A DNA stretch of 24,156 nt from contig CAZCVP010000121.1 in the NCBI GenBank assembly GCA_964501915.1, forward strand, positions 1 through 24,156, in the 5' to 3' direction. The number at the start of each line of letters is the position of its first letter. The first letter of the stretch is position 1. This DNA comes from CAYFPX01 sp964501915 (GTDB lineage Bacteria > Myxococcota_A > UBA796 > CAJQPC01). The notes under the pieces are model-generated. The model was not told the origin of the DNA, did not search any database, and saw only the letters and a program-made list of their open reading frames with translations. The position numbers were made by a program, and so were the translations under genes. Positions 15,701-22,121 of this stretch are shown one piece after another.

Positions 15701-16263
15701 GTGGAGCCCTGGCCATCTCGGCCCTGTCGCTGGACAGCGGCGGCACCACCCTCACCATCACCCTCGAGGAGACCCTGGACACCAGCCAGGGGCCCACCTG
15801 GCTCTCGCTGAGCTCGTCGCTCCGGGACGAGCTGGGCAGCAACCGGCTCGACGGGTCCTGGAGCGGTGCAGCCAGCGGCTACTCCTCGGTCTTCGGGGCG
15901 GTCGACGACGACGCGCTGTCGATGGTCGGCTGCACGCCCGACACCGCTCAGCTCGCGCCCGACGGCGACGACGGGACCGCCTCGCAGCGCGACGAGGTCG
16001 ACCTCGCGGTGAGCGCGGACGGCACCCCCTCCTGGTGGCTGCTCCAGGTCAGGGACGACACCGATGCCCTGGTCCGCACGGATCGCGTCGTGGGGAGCGC
16101 GACGACAGCCACCGTGACCTGGGATGCTCGCGGCGATGACGGCTTCGTCGCCCCGCCTGGGACCTACGGCCTGGAGGTCTCGACCATCGACGCGCAAGAC
16201 AATCTCTCGACACCCTGCGCCACAGAGGTCACTCTGTCGCAGCAGTACAGGAGTCCCCAGTGA
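12733..16263 (+). CDS. Giant Ig-like repeat lipoprotein / adhesin-like surface protein
   Basis: This protein has 1176 residues. The ATG is 14 bases after the previous stop and is preceded by GAGGGG. The N-terminus is short (MFLGGWLAASLGCAP) with a possible lipidated Cys13; the lipobox is imperfect and the n-region lacks a positive charge. Domains: an IPT/TIG-like module (about 17-115), then several bacterial Ig-like modules repeating phrases such as VEDDWANG, ATDAWGNAY and ALDAHGNTVTGFTGAVTL. A Big_5-like module near residue 945 (VVVVFTEAMSESSIS) is followed by a FlgD-like C-terminal Ig domain (WDARGDDG ... PPGTYGLEV). Cys pairs inside modules suggest disulfides. No catalytic motif is visible. 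It is probably a long surface or periplasmic stalk working with the preceding barrel protein. The Ser/Thr/Gly-rich linker after about residue 830 suggests exposure. Confidence 0.8.
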   Translation: MFLGGWLAASLGCAPALPEPTLEGVAPVWGWNGESTDVTVVGTNLLPSVYAYADTRGDHRIYEDFELELVDADGLVIALTGEELDTYRALKAQVPSGHPSGLYDVRVTTPAGKTAVLEGGFTVTDTRADHLSFEVEEVAFEVHQTAVLGIVLADPEGAPVGEDLAIEVRADPDQGADSASFSLKGLVDVAVLEDGVGIRGRLGSDGEAFVTVTSTEPGGLRLNVDPESEDSLIRGDEVFLDFSPGAIEGATLELPGEDFVAQAGAEFPVEITIVDVYGNTVDDVALDVWLEEECGDLRDSFTIVGSQTRYVAVTGATDTTCSLNKVKLYGGTTGESATFETTPGPASTVTLFSAGQTAVAGESFHLLLWAEDDYANVLQDFESTVTLTDTEGALASASCGEGPVRFCELVFDTATSSTILQATSDVAFGQSDPITVVAGEASVMLLQGPEGPLVAGVDFPIGVRVEDDWANGVELDPDGADPFDVDLGGEAATCTWAAGAATGEYDLSCRTTVAAEAATLTVSLPSRGLEATFADLEVVNGDLAAVALTPESSTVTAGVPFALTAVATDAWGNAYLEQTDSVIDLSEPSGTLSPASLTLLGTGQGSTDVTILAAGPAVVITASQAGVAYGTTTVTVEPAELSDFDVGADQGWTWLDEALELRITALDAHGNTVTGFTGAVTLTSTTGSFGDQVLTEVDGGVVTTSLTWTDAVVGDTVRAAADSGETGESAAIDVLDGDCGSPPVAELLLDGLSEDLVCRIGGAATVAADLSGSSGSPTVFHLDDGQGGFTRLASSTSTLQVDSEGAWVVQAVVGDDQACGGAASATLWVGDADGEPVGPVTVATAHTSRTAGSTSNGSTTVTVSATTCSGDLAAAGTLYVRADLGDFSGPAATGSGLALTLDSAGSATATWSVQSSEHAGTATLEAGTLDGASWGSGTVDVTGDSARPTVVSVDPSGTTSELLDQVVVVFTEAMSESSISTSRVGLAGDGGALAISALSLDSGGTTLTITLEETLDTSQGPTWLSLSSSLRDELGSNRLDGSWSGAASGYSSVFGAVDDDALSMVGCTPDTAQLAPDGDDGTASQRDEVDLAVSADGTPSWWLLQVRDDTDALVRTDRVVGSATTATVTWDARGDDGFVAPPGTYGLEVSTIDAQDNLSTPCATEVTLSQQYRSPQ

Positions 16264-16282
16264 GGGTCGGAGCGGGTCAGGC

Positions 16283-16979
<697 letters not shown>

Positions 16980-16993
<14 letters not shown>

Positions 16994-17600
16994 CCGTCTG
17001 ACAGACCTGCCGCCCTTCCCGTTCGTCTGCGAGCGCGGGCTGTCGCCCGAGGACGCGGTCCCGGCCGGGAGCTGGGGCTTCGAGCTGCTGTTCCTGCGCA
17101 GCCAGCGCTGTCCCTGCGGAGGACGCTTCGACTCCCTCGGCTCCCAGGTCCGAGAGGACCGGCTGGAGTGCCACGACGCCGAGTGCGCCGACTGCGGCCG
17201 CCGGCGCCCCTTCTGGTTCGACGTCCACCTCTTCCACGACGACCCTCGGGCCCACTTCCGCTTCGAGGAGCTGCGCCAGATGTTCGAGGAGGCCATGGAC
17301 CGGGTCACCGCGAACGACCTCGAGGAGGCCCGGACCCGCTTCGAGGAGGTCGCCGCCCGAGAGCCCTGGTTCGGGGTGGCCTGGTTCCACCTCGGCATGA
17401 TCGCCCTGGTCTCGGAGGACCACGACGAGGCCCGGCGCTGCCTGGAGATCGCGGTGGGCCTGATGCCGCTGGACGCGAGCATCCACCAGTCCCTCGCCGA
17501 GCTCTGGACGCAGCGGGGCGACGACGTGCGGGCCGCACGGGCGGCCTGGATGGCGATGACCCTGGAGGCCACTCTGGACGACGGCGGCGACGAGGGATAG
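16980..17600 (+). CDS. Zinc-ribbon and TPR-repeat protein
   Basis: This 206-residue protein starts at a TTG within the end of the kinase gene, with AGGAG five to ten bases upstream. The N-terminal half contains Cys44, Cys46, Cys64, Cys69 and Cys72 (CPCGG and CHDAECADCG), a likely zinc ribbon. The C-terminal half is helical, with TPR-like signatures (ARTRFEEVAAREPWFGVAWF and ARRCLEIAVGLMPLDASIHQ), each with the aromatic and small residues expected of tetratricopeptide pairs. No signal peptide is present, so it should be cytoplasmic. Zinc and TPR domains suggest protein-protein docking, and the overlap suggests a partner of the minimal kinase. I do not recognise a named family. Confidence 0.75.
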
Positions 17601-17610
17601 CCCCGCCGCC

Positions 17611-18111
17611 ATGGCGGACTCTCCCGAGAACGAGCTGCTCGAGGCCCTGGGCCGGACCTTCATGGAGGCCATGGCTGCCCGGCGCGCCGGCGACGTCGAC
17701 CGGGCCCTCGACCTGCTGCGCCAGGTGGTGAGAGGCGAGCCGAGGCTCCCGGAGCCCCACTTCGAGCTGGCCCACATCCACCTCACCGCGGGGCGGCTGC
17801 CGGAGGCGGAGATCGAGGCCCGGACGGCCCTGAGGTGGCTCGAGCAGGGGGGCCAGTGGGTCGACGACGTGCCGGAGCACGTGATGTTGTCGATGGCCAA
17901 CAACCTCCTGGGCGAGGTGCTGCGCCAGCGGGCCGACGCCGACGAGATCGTCTTCGGCGACCCGGAGGTCTTCGAGGCCCTGCTCAAGGAGTCCAAGGCC
18001 TACTTCGCCGTCGCCGCGCAGCTCGATCCCACCTCCGAGCACAGCGAGCACCACGACTTCTTCCTGGGGCTCGACGAGCTCGCCGAGGGCCTGGAGCCGG
18101 GCGAGGACTGA
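17611..18111 (+). CDS. TPR-repeat protein
   Basis: This 166-residue acidic cytoplasmic protein begins with ATG 10 bases after the preceding stop. TPR-like helices are visible at about 14-46 (AMAARRAGDVDRALDLLRQV) and 47-80 (PHFELAHIHLTAGRLPEAEI), followed by a longer helical segment ending in an acidic tail (GLEPGED). The arrangement resembles the TPR half of its upstream neighbour but without the cysteines; it may be a diverged partner or regulator in the same unit. There is no catalytic motif. The gene converges on fxsA with 9 bases between stop codons. Confidence 0.75.
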   Translation: MADSPENELLEALGRTFMEAMAARRAGDVDRALDLLRQVVRGEPRLPEPHFELAHIHLTAGRLPEAEIEARTALRWLEQGGQWVDDVPEHVMLSMANNLLGEVLRQRADADEIVFGDPEVFEALLKESKAYFAVAAQLDPTSEHSEHHDFFLGLDELAEGLEPGED

Positions 18112-18138
18112 GCGGGCGGCTCAGACCACCGGGTGGTC
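18109..18138. terminator. Twin hairpins at the TPR/fxsA convergent junction
   Basis: TGAGC-GGGCG-GCTCA (18109-18123) is an inverted repeat whose two arms contain the stop codons of both converging genes. Immediately after it, GACCACC-G-GGTGGTC (18124-18138) is a near-perfect 7-bp palindrome within the last codons of fxsA. There is no T-tract; a two-way termination role is inferred from position. Confidence 0.4.
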
Positions 18139-18585
18139 GAAGGGCATCGAAGAGCCCGGGTCCGAGGCACCGGGCGGCTCGGGGCGCGGCGCCGGTGGAG
18201 TGCCACCGCTCAGGTCCACGACCTTCGCCCGGGCCATCAGCGCTCGCTTGAGCCTCGGCGCGAGCAACGTCCGGCTGGGCGGCGCGATCAGCAGCAGGCC
18301 GGTGAGGTCCGTCAGCACGCCGGGCGTCACCAGCAGCACGCCGCCGATGACGATCAGGACGCCTTCGACGATGCGGTCCCCGCTGGGAAAGCCCTGGGCG
18401 GCCTCCTGCCGGATGCGCTGGAGCACCGCGAAGCCCTGGCTGCGGGCCAGGGCGGCGCCGACGAGACCGGTGATGACGATCAGCGCGACCGTCTCCGCCG
18501 CGCCGAGCCAGGACCCGAGCTGGATCAACAGGTAGAGCTCGAGCGCCGGCACGAGGGTGAAGAGCAGGAAGAGTCGACCGAACAT
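18121..18585 (-). CDS. fxsA: FxsA family membrane protein
   Basis: This 154-residue protein of the FxsA family is named after an E. coli inner-membrane protein whose overproduction relieves exclusion of phage T7 by plasmid F. The N-terminal pattern FLLFTLVPALELYLLIQLG, the first hydrophobic segment with E in ALELYLL, is typical. A second segment (ETVALIVITGLVGAALARSQG) and a third (IVEGVLIVIGGVLLVTPGVLTDLTGLLLI, PG-L-TD core, abbreviated here to VLIVIGGVLLVTPGVLTD) are family hallmarks. The cytoplasmic tail after PPSR is basic, then rich in Pro and Gly. The start ATG (18583-18585) has AGGAG three bases upstream. The biochemical role is not established for the family. The gene is divergent from the kinase at 18683, with about 100 bases between. 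Confidence 0.9.
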   Translation of the reverse strand: MFGRLFLLFTLVPALELYLLIQLGSWLGAAETVALIVITGLVGAALARSQGFAVLQRIRQEAAQGFPSGDRIVEGVLIVIGGVLLVTPGVLTDLTGLLLIAPPSRTLLAPRLKRALMARAKVVDLSGGTPPAPRPEPPGASDPGSSMPFDHPVV

Positions 18586-18682
18586 CGGCTCCTAGTTGGC
18601 GCCGACAGCCCCCGGCGTCAAGGGGGAGGGGGGCACGCGACCGACGCGGGTTAGGATGCTCCGCCACACGGGATGGGGTCAG

Positions 18683-20170
18683 GTGTCAGCGGGCCAGCCT
18701 GAGGAATTCGGGAAGTACCACCTCCTCGAGAAGATCGCGACGGGTGGCATGGCCGAGGTGTGGCGGGCCCGCGCCTACGGGATGGCGGGCTTCGAGAAGA
18801 TCCTGGTCATCAAGCGCATCCTGGACCACCTGGGCAAGGACGCCCAGTTCGTGAAGCTCTTCATCGACGAAGCGCGCATCGCGGTGTCCCTGCTCCACGT
18901 GAACATCGTCCAGGTCTTCGAGCTCGGCGAGGTCGACGAGAGCTACTACATGGCGATGGAGTACGTGCACGGGCTGGACCTCGCCCGGCTCGTCTCCCGC
19001 GCGGCTCGGCTCGGCTCTTTTCCCATCGGGGTCGCCTGCTTCGTGGCCGCCGAGGTCCTCAAGGCGCTGCAATTCGCCCACGAGCGCACCGACGAGGACG
19101 GCGGCCCGCTCAACATCGTGCACTGCGACATCTCGCCCCAGAACATCCTGGTGAGCTTCTCCGGCGAGGTGAAGATCACCGACTTCGGCATCTCCCGGGC
19201 GGCCTTCCAGGCCAAGGGGCAGCACGAGGTCATCCGCGGCAAGTACGCCTACATGAGCCCGGAGCAGGTCGAGGGCCGGCCGCTGACCGGACGCAGCGAC
19301 CTGTTCAGCCTCGCCATCGTGCTCTACGAGCTGCTCACCGGTCGACGCCTGTTCAAGGCCCGCAACCGCGAGGAGACCCTGGCCCGGGTCCGCCGCGCCG
19401 AGGTCCCGTCGGCCCGGGGCTATCGTCCGGAGATCAGCGAGGACCTCGAGGACCTGCTGCTCAAGGCCCTCGCCCGCCGCCCCGAGGATCGCTTCCGCAG
19501 CGCCCAGGAGATGCTCGACGACCTGAGCAACCTGATGGTGCGCGAGGGACACCGGGTCTCGAACACCGATCTCTCCGGCTTCATGAAGCAGGTGCTGGAG
19601 GCCGCCAAGGACGCCCAGCGCAAGGCGGACGGCTCGCCGAGGACCGTCAAGCCCAGCCGCAGCCTGCCGCCCTCGGCCGTGGTCGTGCTCGCCGCCGAGG
19701 CCTCCCCGCCGCCCCGCAGCATCGCCGCCCCGCGGGCCACCCTGTCCGCGCTGTCGCTGGAGTGGGAGGGCATCATCGCCGAGTCCGGCGGCGAGGTCTG
19801 GGAGCGGGGTGAGGGCTCGATGCTGGTCATCTGGATCGCCCGCGGGGGCCTGCGAGAGGGCCTGAAGCGGGCCGTCAAGGCGGCGGAGACGCTGCAGGCC
19901 GTGACCACCCGTGCCGGGTTCCGTCTCTCCGCAGGCGTGGCCCCCGGCGTCGCCCGGCTCTCCCCCGACACCCGCCGTCCCGCCGAGGGCTGGGACCTGG
20001 CCGGGCCCTTCTACCTGGCCCGCTGGATGATGAACCTCTCCGCCCACCGCGGTCGCGTCCTGCTGACCGACGTGGCGGCGCGCCAGGTCGAGAAGAACGC
20101 CGCCCTGCTCGGGCGCATCCCGATCCAGGGCAACCGCTACATCAACGTGCACGAGCTGTCGCGGGGCTGA
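18683..20170 (+). CDS. Ser/Thr protein kinase with degenerate nucleotide-cyclase-like C-terminal domain
   Basis: This 495-residue protein has a Hanks-type kinase domain at about 12-280. Motifs: Gly loop ATGGMAEVW, Lys44 in VIKR, catalytic loop HCDISPQN (His147, Cys148, Asp149), DFG with Asp167, and activation segment GKYAYMSPEQV. The usual Arg of HRD is Cys, making it a non-RD kinase. The HxD-SPQN form is typical of myxobacterial kinases. The C-terminal part (from about 357) resembles a class III cyclase: GGEVWERGEGSM where active cyclases have a GGEV...GDG strand, then SAGVAPGVA, and LARWMMNLSA followed by GRVLLTD. The metal Asp is Glu377, so catalysis is unlikely. The GTG at 18683 follows GATGGGG and lies 11 residues before FGKY; the ATG at 18656 is an alternative. 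No membrane segment is seen. Confidence 0.88.
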   Translation: MSAGQPEEFGKYHLLEKIATGGMAEVWRARAYGMAGFEKILVIKRILDHLGKDAQFVKLFIDEARIAVSLLHVNIVQVFELGEVDESYYMAMEYVHGLDLARLVSRAARLGSFPIGVACFVAAEVLKALQFAHERTDEDGGPLNIVHCDISPQNILVSFSGEVKITDFGISRAAFQAKGQHEVIRGKYAYMSPEQVEGRPLTGRSDLFSLAIVLYELLTGRRLFKARNREETLARVRRAEVPSARGYRPEISEDLEDLLLKALARRPEDRFRSAQEMLDDLSNLMVREGHRVSNTDLSGFMKQVLEAAKDAQRKADGSPRTVKPSRSLPPSAVVVLAAEASPPPRSIAAPRATLSALSLEWEGIIAESGGEVWERGEGSMLVIWIARGGLREGLKRAVKAAETLQAVTTRAGFRLSAGVAPGVARLSPDTRRPAEGWDLAGPFYLARWMMNLSAHRGRVLLTDVAARQVEKNAALLGRIPIQGNRYINVHELSRG

Positions 20171-20189
20171 CCGCTACAGCGACAGCCCC
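20163..20189. terminator. Hairpin spanning both stop codons, kinase/MopE-like junction
   Basis: GGGGCTG (20163-20169) pairs with CAGCCCC (20183-20189), and inside it CGC-TACA-GCG (20172-20181) forms a second stem. The structure covers the TGA of the kinase and the complement of the TAG of the opposing lipoprotein. A bidirectional terminator is plausible, although no T-run follows. Confidence 0.45.
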
Positions 20190-22000
20190 ATCACCTCCAC
20201 CGCCGTCTCGCTGCGGGCGGCGATGACCAGGGTGTCGGAGTCGGTCGCGAGGACGTCGGCGTCCTCGACGGCGCTCAGGCCGGTGACCAGGGGCACTTCG
20301 GTGAAGCTGCCGCTCGTGGGGGTGCCGTAGACCAGCCACAGGTCGCCGGAGGCGTCGACGTAGACGACATAGACCCGGTTGCCGCGCACGCTCACCTGGA
20401 CCTTGCGGGCGTCGGAGGAGATCGAGGCCGTCGCGGTGGTCGAGTTGCGCATCACCTCCAGGCTGCCGGACCCTGAGGCCGCGGCGAAGGCCCGCTCGCT
20501 GCCGGCGTGGTGGTGGTCCAGGTCGTACCAGGAGGCGGTCTCCGTGCCGATCTGCTGCAGCTCGTCGGTGGACTCCGAGTAGCGGTAGGTGTAGGCGGTG
20601 CCCTCGTCGCGGTCGGCCACGTAGACGAGGTCCTTGGACAGCCGAGGCGAGCAGGCCGATCCCCCGTCGCGGGTGGAGTAGGAGAAGATGCCGTCGCCGT
20701 CGAAGAGCTCGGCCATGCTCCCGTAGAGGTAGAGCACGAAGTCGTCGGCCGCCGAGCTCATGCAGATGCCGACCGTCGCGCCGTCGTAGACCGCGTTGAG
20801 GTCGTCGGGGTTGGGCACCGCCGAGCCGCCCACGGAGTAGCTGCCGTAGGCACCGGTCGCCAGGTCGGTGCCCAGGGCCAGCAGGTAGCGGGCGGGGGCG
20901 TCGATGACGAGCACCGCCTCCATGACCATGTCGCCGTCGGCCACGATGTCGTAGCCGTCGCCCAGCACGTAGCCGGCCAGGGACCAGGAGCTGCGCGTCG
21001 TGTAGCCGGTCCAGGGCTCGGCCTCGTCGAAGAACCACCAGGTCGCCCCCGGGGCCCCCGACGAGAGGTTGCGCGCTCCCAGCCCGAGCAGCACGCCGTC
21101 GCTGGTCCTCGCCAGCCTGGGACCCTGGAGCCCGCTCGAGCTGGTGGTGAGCGCGGTGAAGGGCGCGGTGTCCACGTCGCCGTCGCAGTCGCTGTCGGTG
21201 GTGTCGGCGAGCACCTCCGGGGCGTCCGGGTTCACCGTGGGATCGGTGTCGTCGCAGTCCTCGCCGCCAGAGGTCTCCTCGGAGAAGCCGTCACGGTCCT
21301 GGTCGTAGTCGTTCTCGCCACCGCAGTCCTGGTCCACGCCGTCGTACCAGGTCTCCCGGGCATCGGGGTTGACCGCAGGGTCGGTGTCGTCGCAGTCGGA
21401 CCGGTAGTCGAAGCCGTCCTCGTCCTGGTCGATGTCGTTGCCGTCGCAGTCCTGGTCCACGCCGTCGTACCAGACCTCCTCCGCCTCAGGGCTGCGGGCG
21501 GGGTCGTCGTCGTCGCAGTCCTCGCCGTAGGGGGACCCGTCCTCGTCGGCGTCGTCGTCGTTGCCGGCGCAGTCCTGGTCCACGCCGTCGTACCAGACCT
21601 CGGTGGCCGATGGGGAGATGTCGGCGTCCGTGTCGTCGCAGTCCGAGGACAGTCCGTAGCCGTCCTGGTCCTGGTCGTCGTCGCTGCCGTCGCAGTCCTG
21701 GTCCACGCCGTCGTACCAGATCTCCTCCGCCTCGGGGTGGACGAAGGCGTTCATGTCGTCGCAGTCCAGGCTCTGGCGCCAGCCGTCCCAGTCCTGGTCG
21801 TTGTCGTTGTCGTCGCAGTCCTGGTCGATGCCGTCGTACCAGATCTCCACCGCATCCGGTGAGATCGTCGGGTCGTGGTCGTCGCAGTCCTCGCCGGCGC
21901 AGATCGAGTCCCCGTCGTTGTCGGTGCAGTCTCCCGGCTCGACCGTCGGCCCACAGGCGAGCAGCAGGGACAGGCAGATCGATCCCGCGTGGCGGATCAC
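20174..22000 (-). CDS. MopE-like metal-binding-repeat lipoprotein
   Basis: This 608-residue protein starts at GTG (plus-strand CAC at 21998-22000) with GGGGAG six bases upstream. The signal peptide MIRHAGSICLSLLLAC gives probable lipidated Cys16. Residues about 24-275 are six to seven copies of a 41-residue unit of the putative metal-binding MopE type (DCDDxDP ... WYDGVDQDC). The final copy is diverged (VLADTTDSDC) and the preceding link is five residues longer. Residues about 280-608 form a Ser/Thr/Gly/Tyr-rich, Asp-rich beta domain with strands such as RYLLALGTDLATGAYGSY and NRVYVVYVDASGDLWLVYG, possibly a propeller. MopE of Methylococcus binds copper, but related repeats in delta-type genomes are uncharacterised, and calcium is equally plausible. 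The gene is divergent from dnaE and probably has its own promoter. Confidence 0.88.
   Translation of the reverse strand: MIRHAGSICLSLLLACGPTVEPGDCTDNDGDSICAGEDCDDHDPTISPDAVEIWYDGIDQDCDDNDNDQDWDGWRQSLDCDDMNAFVHPEAEEIWYDGVDQDCDGSDDDQDQDGYGLSSDCDDTDADISPSATEVWYDGVDQDCAGNDDDADEDGSPYGEDCDDDDPARSPEAEEVWYDGVDQDCDGNDIDQDEDGFDYRSDCDDTDPAVNPDARETWYDGVDQDCGGENDYDQDRDGFSEETSGGEDCDDTDPTVNPDAPEVLADTTDSDCDGDVDTAPFTALTTSSSGLQGPRLARTSDGVLLGLGARNLSSGAPGATWWFFDEAEPWTGYTTRSSWSLAGYVLGDGYDIVADGDMVMEAVLVIDAPARYLLALGTDLATGAYGSYSVGGSAVPNPDDLNAVYDGATVGICMSSAADDFVLYLYGSMAELFDGDGIFSYSTRDGGSACSPRLSKDLVYVADRDEGTAYTYRYSESTDELQQIGTETASWYDLDHHHAGSERAFAAASGSGSLEVMRNSTTATASISSDARKVQVSVRGNRVYVVYVDASGDLWLVYGTPTSGSFTEVPLVTGLSAVEDADVLATDSDTLVIAARSETAVEVMGLSL
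21185..21842 (-). repeat. 123-nt coding repeats in the MopE-like gene
   Basis: A 28-bp block starting GCAGTCCTGGTCCACGCCGT is identical at 21323, 21446, 21569 and 21692. It recurs with two mismatches at 21815. All five are spaced exactly 123 bases (41 codons). A sixth, diverged copy starts at 21185, 138 bases from the next because of a five-codon insertion. Near-identity at DNA level suggests recent unit amplification or gene conversion. Confidence 0.9.
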
Positions 22001-22023
22001 GTCAGCTCCCCGGTGCGCACTGC

Positions 22024-22052
22024 AAGGTAGCGCCGGTTGTCGGCAGCCTCAA
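22024..22052 (-). promoter_or_regulatory. Candidate promoter of the MopE-like gene
   Basis: On the minus strand TTGAGG (plus 22047-22052) and TACCTT (plus 22024-22029) are separated by exactly 17 bases. Transcription would start near 22017, giving a leader of about 17 bases that includes the GGGGAG ribosome site. The -10 match is weak (3 of 6). The inverted repeat AGCCTCAAGGCT (22045-22056) overlaps the -35 box and could be an operator. Confidence 0.35.
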
Positions 22053-22121
22053 GGCTTCCTTGTGAGAACCCCGCCAAAGCCGGCATCCCGGGATAGGCAG
22101 ACTGGCCCGGGAGCGCTGCGA

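Noticed and set aside
18652..18657. TAGGAT as a -10 box for the Ser/Thr kinase gene
   Set aside because: No -35-like hexamer occurs 16-18 bases upstream (only G-rich sequence); noted only because it overlaps the alternative ATG at 18656.
20507..21862. Plus-strand open frame rich in Val and Ala opposite the MopE-like gene
   Set aside because: A mirror of the Asp/Gly codons in the metal-binding repeats; no start context or motifs.
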